This document shows, in pieces, positions 60,414 to 64,000 of a stretch of 64,000 nucleotides of DNA. A model generated the notes under the pieces. It was not told where the DNA came from. It did not search any database and was given only the letters and a program-made list of their open reading frames with translations. Position numbers and translations under genes: made by a program. Where the stretch lies: positions 1 through 64,000 of the forward strand of contig NZ_JAYMYJ010000082.1 in NCBI RefSeq assembly GCF_035668035.1. Direction: 5' to 3'. This stretch comes from Thiothrix phosphatis (GTDB taxonomy: Bacteria; Pseudomonadota; Gammaproteobacteria; Thiotrichales; Thiotrichaceae). Within the stretch, counting starts at the first letter, position 1. The number at the start of each line of letters is the position of its first letter.

Positions 60414-60558
60414 TTGCGTGCCTCCTCGTTCTATCTTTTATATTGTTGACGGAGCTTTTAAAGTTTTATTGTGAATCTGCTGGTTCCGGGACACATAATT
60501 ATATCCACAGACGACCAGATCATTATACGCAATTAATCAGTATTTTTGATTGTGATAT

Positions 60559-60957
60559 TTACTCTTTTACATACCGCCAGTCTGAAAACCAACCATCCTT
60601 GACCCATGTCTCATGTACAACATCACTGGTTTCCATTGGCTTGCTTAATCCCCGCATTTTCATGGAAACCGTCACTTCAACATCAACCTGGCAGCGTTTA
60701 CCGGGTTCCTCGCATTGAACCTTATCCACCTTTGCTTTGTTCCAAAGCCCGGTGCCATGCACTTTGTGCTTAAATACATCCAAAGGCGTCGTCGCTTTAA
60801 ATGCATCCGTGTAGTATTGATATGCTTGCACCAAATCCCCCTGAATCAGGGCATTCCAACGGTTAGTCGCATACTCGGTCAGAACAGACTCCGCCGAACC
60901 ACAGCCCGTCAACAACGAACCTGCCAACAGCACCCACAAAGTTTTATTTATCTTCAT
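60559..60957 (-). CDS. Small lipoprotein behind gspD
   Basis: 132 aa from ATG at 60957, after GGGGG. Signal peptide ends GSLLTGC, a lipobox. The mature domain (SAESVLTEYATNRWNALIQG, YYTDAFKATTPLDVF, VDVEVTVSMKMRG) is cystatin- or NTF2-like. Its start lies 14 nt inside the gspD end, so it may be translated with gspD; a role in secretion is possible but not shown. Confidence 0.7.
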   Translation of the reverse strand: MKINKTLWVLLAGSLLTGCGSAESVLTEYATNRWNALIQGDLVQAYQYYTDAFKATTPLDVFKHKVHGTGLWNKAKVDKVQCEEPGKRCQVDVEVTVSMKMRGLSKPMETSDVVHETWVKDGWFSDWRYVKE

Positions 60958-63196
60958 ATTGCCCCCTAAGTTGCGGGAAGAATTTATCCCCATCCATCAG
61001 GCTTCTCATGCGGTCACGCATTTCTTCGCCTGTTTTGACCAGATCCCGCTGACTGCTGATTGCCGTTGGCGTAATCAACACCAACAACTCCGTGCGCACG
61101 CCACTATGGCTGGTGCCGCTGAACAGGTTGCCCACCACCGGCACCTTGCTCAGGCCCGGCAAACCAGACTTGCCATCTGTGCTGTTGTCGCGGATCAGGC
61201 CGCCCAACACAATGGTCTCGCCACTTTTAACCGCAATGTTACTCTTGATATTACGTTGCAGGAAACTGCGCTGCCCGGTTGCTTGGTCAATTTCACCCAC
61301 ATCGGTGACATCCTGCTGGATATCCATTTTCACCAACCCGCTGGAATTCACATGCGGCGTAACCTGCAATGAGACACCAGTATCCTTGAATTGTACATTC
61401 TGGGTCACAACACCGCCATCCGTAGTGCTGCTGCCTGTAAAGACCGGCTGCTGGTTGCCGACCCTGATATTGGCCGTCTGATTATCCAGCACCAATACCG
61501 ATGGGGAAGAAATCACCCGCAGCTTGGATTCCCGCGCCAAGGCGTTCAGCACCCCGGTGATGGCTCCATTGGCTCCAGTCAGCGAGTAGGAGAATCCAGG
61601 GACAGCGGCGCTCAGACCGGAACTTGAATCCAGATCCAACATTCCTGAGCCATTTTTGCCAAAGGCATTGTTTTTGAAATACCACTGCAAACCATACTCC
61701 AGCCCGCCGGTCAGGCTGACCTCCATAATGGAAGCCTCCACCTGCACCTGCATGGGCATCACGTCCAGGCGCTTGAGCGCTTCCAGAATCTGCTGGTAGG
61801 TGTCTTCCGTCGACATGACCATCAGGGAATTGTTGGTCTTGTCGGCAACGATCCGGACTTCCGCATCAGGGTTGATGTCAACCCCGCCACCGCTGTCGCC
61901 CAACATGGTCCTGGCCGGAGCCGCCTTTGCGGACTGGCCATCCCCGCCGCCAACCGTGGCGGCCTCCAGGCCGGGAGCTAGGCTGGAAGTCCCACCCCCA
62001 CCCGGCAATGCGCCTTTCGTGCCACTTTTCTTGCCACCAAAAATCTGGTTGAGCATATCCGCCAAGTTTTCAGCATCGCCATTCTGCACATGATAAACAA
62101 ACAGCTGCTGCCCGGCAGTCGGGCTGACTTGGTCAAAACGGTCGACCCAGTCCTTCATATCCTTGAGGTAATCCGGATTGGCGGAAATGATCATGATGCT
62201 GTTCATGTGCTCAATCGGCATGATCTTGATCATCCCAGCCATTGGGCTGCTGCCGCTTTCGCCAAACAATGCATCCAGGTTTTTCGCCACCACCGCCGCT
62301 TCCACGTTTTTGACCCGGTAAATGCCGACTGACATGCCTTTCAGCACATCCACATCAAAGGTCTTGATGGTCGCCATCAGGTTGGCCAGCTCAGAACTGG
62401 TTCCCGCCAACACCAACATGTTACGGTTCGGGTCAACCCGCACAAAAGCATCCGGACTGGCGATCGGCTCCAAAATCTTCTGCATTTCCGCCGCTGGAAT
62501 ATAACGCAGGGTAATTACCTGCAAACCATAACCTGGCTTGATTGATCCGGCTGATGGCATGAAGCCACGCCCTTTCAGATTGGCGCGGGAAGCCACCCGG
62601 TAATTGCCGGTGTCATCCTTGTAAAGCACCGCCCCTTGAGTTTGCAACAAGGATTCCAGTGTCGGAATCAGCGTGTCGCGTGGGATCGGGTCGGTTGAAT
62701 TGATGGTAACCTCGCCTTCCACCCCGGGCTCCACCGTATAAGTCTGCTTGAGAATATCACCCAACACGACTTTGACCACCTCACGGATACTGGCGCGCTC
62801 AAAATTTAAAGCAACACCAGCATCACTGGAAGATTTTTTACCCATGGAAGGTTGTTTGACATCCGAACGGTAATATTGCTGGTTCCCCAGAATCAATTCC
62901 ACATCACCATTCGTTTTGGAGCCGCTGCTGGCTCCGCTTGGCATAGAATCCCATGCGGGTGCGGCGGGCGCATTCTCCCGGTAACCGACAGACTGAATGG
63001 CATCTGCATCTACGGGATGCAACGCGGGACGGGAAAAACCGGCTGTTTCCATGTCAAGCTCCCGAATCGCAGTGCTGCGCTGGAAACCTGCTTTTTTGAT
63101 GTTACTGCGATAACCTGGACTGCCTTTGATTGAAGCGCACGCGGACATAAGCACCGCGACACTGACAAGCCCTATAATGCTGCCCCTGTATTTCAC
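60944..63196 (-). CDS. gspD: Type II secretion system secretin GspD
   Basis: 750 aa. Lipoprotein-like N-terminus (LMSACASIKG). N0-N3 domains: ALNFERASIREVVKVVLGDIL, GYGLQVITLRYIPAAEMQKIL, GIYRVKNVEAAVVAKNLDALF, FVYHVQNGDAENLADMLNQIF. Secretin core: VQVEASIMEVSLTGGLEYGLQW, LRVISSPSVLVLDNQTANIRVGNQQPVFTG, SNIAVKSGETIVLGGLIRDN and LPGLSKVPVVGNLFSG. It makes the outer-membrane channel that exports folded proteins, for which the ImpA-like protease and lipase in this window are candidates. It follows a GspC-like gene. Confidence 0.95.
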   Translation of the reverse strand: MKYRGSIIGLVSVAVLMSACASIKGSPGYRSNIKKAGFQRSTAIRELDMETAGFSRPALHPVDADAIQSVGYRENAPAAPAWDSMPSGASSGSKTNGDVELILGNQQYYRSDVKQPSMGKKSSSDAGVALNFERASIREVVKVVLGDILKQTYTVEPGVEGEVTINSTDPIPRDTLIPTLESLLQTQGAVLYKDDTGNYRVASRANLKGRGFMPSAGSIKPGYGLQVITLRYIPAAEMQKILEPIASPDAFVRVDPNRNMLVLAGTSSELANLMATIKTFDVDVLKGMSVGIYRVKNVEAAVVAKNLDALFGESGSSPMAGMIKIMPIEHMNSIMIISANPDYLKDMKDWVDRFDQVSPTAGQQLFVYHVQNGDAENLADMLNQIFGGKKSGTKGALPGGGGTSSLAPGLEAATVGGGDGQSAKAAPARTMLGDSGGGVDINPDAEVRIVADKTNNSLMVMSTEDTYQQILEALKRLDVMPMQVQVEASIMEVSLTGGLEYGLQWYFKNNAFGKNGSGMLDLDSSSGLSAAVPGFSYSLTGANGAITGVLNALARESKLRVISSPSVLVLDNQTANIRVGNQQPVFTGSSTTDGGVVTQNVQFKDTGVSLQVTPHVNSSGLVKMDIQQDVTDVGEIDQATGQRSFLQRNIKSNIAVKSGETIVLGGLIRDNSTDGKSGLPGLSKVPVVGNLFSGTSHSGVRTELLVLITPTAISSQRDLVKTGEEMRDRMRSLMDGDKFFPQLRGQYEDK

Positions 63197-63320
63197 AAAG
63201 CTAACCCCATTTTATTATTATTATTTCGGCATAACCATCTGACGCAGCTGTGCCGTTTCTGATCATACTAAAGGTTTATAGACGTAATAAAAAGTACATT
63301 TTATCGGATGACGTTGCCAG

Positions 63321-64000
63321 CTACTGACCCGTTGCTGGCTGATTATTATTTTGGTCACCCGTTAACGCCCCCCAGCGTGAGGCCATCAAACGCTGCCGGG
63401 CCTCCAGCGCATCCTTGACGGAAAGTGGCGGCGGTTGCTTTTGGGTATCCGCCGGGAATGGCAAACCGGCAGTCTGCGGCGCATTTCCAGGCGGAGCTGT
63501 TGGCGCATTCTGTTGAGAAGGCGGAACCGCTGGCGCAGCAGCTTGCTGTTGCGCTTGCCGAGCCGCCGCCGCTCTCTGCTGGGCTGCCTGTTGCTGTTGC
63601 ATGGCGCGCTCCTGTGAAACCTGTGGGTTTTCCTTTGGTGCGGCAAAATCCCCCACCAAAGGAATATCCTGGTGTTGGTCGCCAAGCTCCAGCAGAACCC
63701 GGTCAGGGTCAATACCAGCCACTTTCCAGGCTCCCCAAGAATCTCCCTGGCGCAACTGCACACTCCCGCCCGCTGCGTTTTCCATAATGGCGAACAAACT
63801 CCCGCCTGTATCGATAATGCCGATCAAGCGCCCTTGTGGCAACGTTGTATCCACTGGCTCAACAATTTCCGCCACCACCTCTTTTTCAGGCTCGACCGCT
63901 TTGCGGCTTTCCCAAAATAACGGGGCACTGACCATCTGCGGATAACTGTTCAGATCCGGTGTATCCAGCATGCTGGAGTCGGGAATCTGCACACTGATGT
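63321..64000 (-). CDS. GspC-like type II secretion HR-domain protein, 5' end off window
   Basis: At least 226 aa; the frame stays open to the window edge (ISVQIPDSS...), so it probably starts outside with a membrane helix. A homology-region (HR)-like segment GRLIGIIDTGGSLFAIMENAAGG, VQLRQGDSWGAWKVAGIDPDRVLLEL is followed by a low-complexity Gln/Ala/Pro tail with no PDZ domain. In GspC the HR domain docks onto the N0 domain of GspD, the next gene, 124 nt downstream. Named by context and motif; moderate confidence. Confidence 0.7.
   Translation of the reverse strand, partial: ISVQIPDSSMLDTPDLNSYPQMVSAPLFWESRKAVEPEKEVVAEIVEPVDTTLPQGRLIGIIDTGGSLFAIMENAAGGSVQLRQGDSWGAWKVAGIDPDRVLLELGDQHQDIPLVGDFAAPKENPQVSQERAMQQQQAAQQRAAAARQAQQQAAAPAVPPSQQNAPTAPPGNAPQTAGLPFPADTQKQPPPLSVKDALEARQRLMASRWGALTGDQNNNQPATGQ

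Noticed and set aside
1..64000. CRISPR arrays, tRNA or rRNA genes
   Set aside because: No regularly spaced short repeats, cloverleaf-forming stretch with a tRNA T-loop, or rRNA sequence was recognised by reading.

Overview
The window looks like a chromosomal piece of a Gram-negative gammaproteobacterium. It carries LPS core genes (hldE, waaA, two LpxL-type acyltransferases), a type II secretion secretin, an outer-membrane porin, and the ribosomal pair rplM-rpsI. The gene set and protein style fit a Thiothrix-like sulfur bacterium; that is an inference from content, not from a marker-gene comparison.

1-10,050 is a defence-type island, almost all on the minus strand. Reading along that strand, it starts with a TIR-domain protein with a degenerate NTPase half, a 66-aa protein, a 135-aa two-helix membrane protein, and a 1,323-aa protein that fuses an M48 zinc protease, many membrane helices, a TPR-like stretch and an intact P-loop NTPase. 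Next come jetA and jetB, two subunits of the Wadjet plasmid-defence SMC complex, and then an AlbA_2/Schlafen-type ATP-binding protein where jetC is normally found. jetC and jetD, if present, lie outside the window. The TIR/M48 gene set is the best candidate here for an undescribed system.

10,100-17,000 holds small secreted or lipid-anchored proteins (one with repeated CNPC motifs), an orphan PqiC-like lipoprotein, an ImpA/M60-like secreted metalloprotease, and a DUF2157-GDYXXLXY membrane pair. 18,058-27,098 is one long minus-strand operon, hldE-hscC-J/RDD-FAD oxidoreductase-BPSS1780-aldo/keto reductase-waaA-cytochrome c-ferredoxin, with mostly overlapping stops and starts. A PD-(D/E)XK-like gene diverges from hldE.

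27,968-35,000 is an accessory patch. It holds a large secreted calcium-repeat/IPT-repeat protein with an assembly gap inside its repeats, a coupled lipase, an HTH-NBR1 regulator with a palindromic operator candidate, an IS3 transposase remnant, and a PEBP gene split by a 188-bp MITE-like element with a visible target duplication. Much of it is AT-rich compared with its surroundings.

35,321-48,303 is mostly core: lpxL, slyD, tpx, small hypotheticals, amt, a giant FAD/Fe-S/CCG dehydrogenase, a porin, rpsI and rplM. 48,601-58,766 is a minus-strand surface-glycan operon: periplasmic PPIase, ABC permease and Wzt-type ATPase, acyltransferase-like protein, methyltransferase, three family 2 glycosyltransferases, a HAD protein and a 68-aa gene. 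One glycosyltransferase has an exact 105-bp repeat encoding an RD-W heptad coiled coil. The window ends with a large secreted protein, a lipoprotein, gspD and the 3' part of a GspC-like gene.
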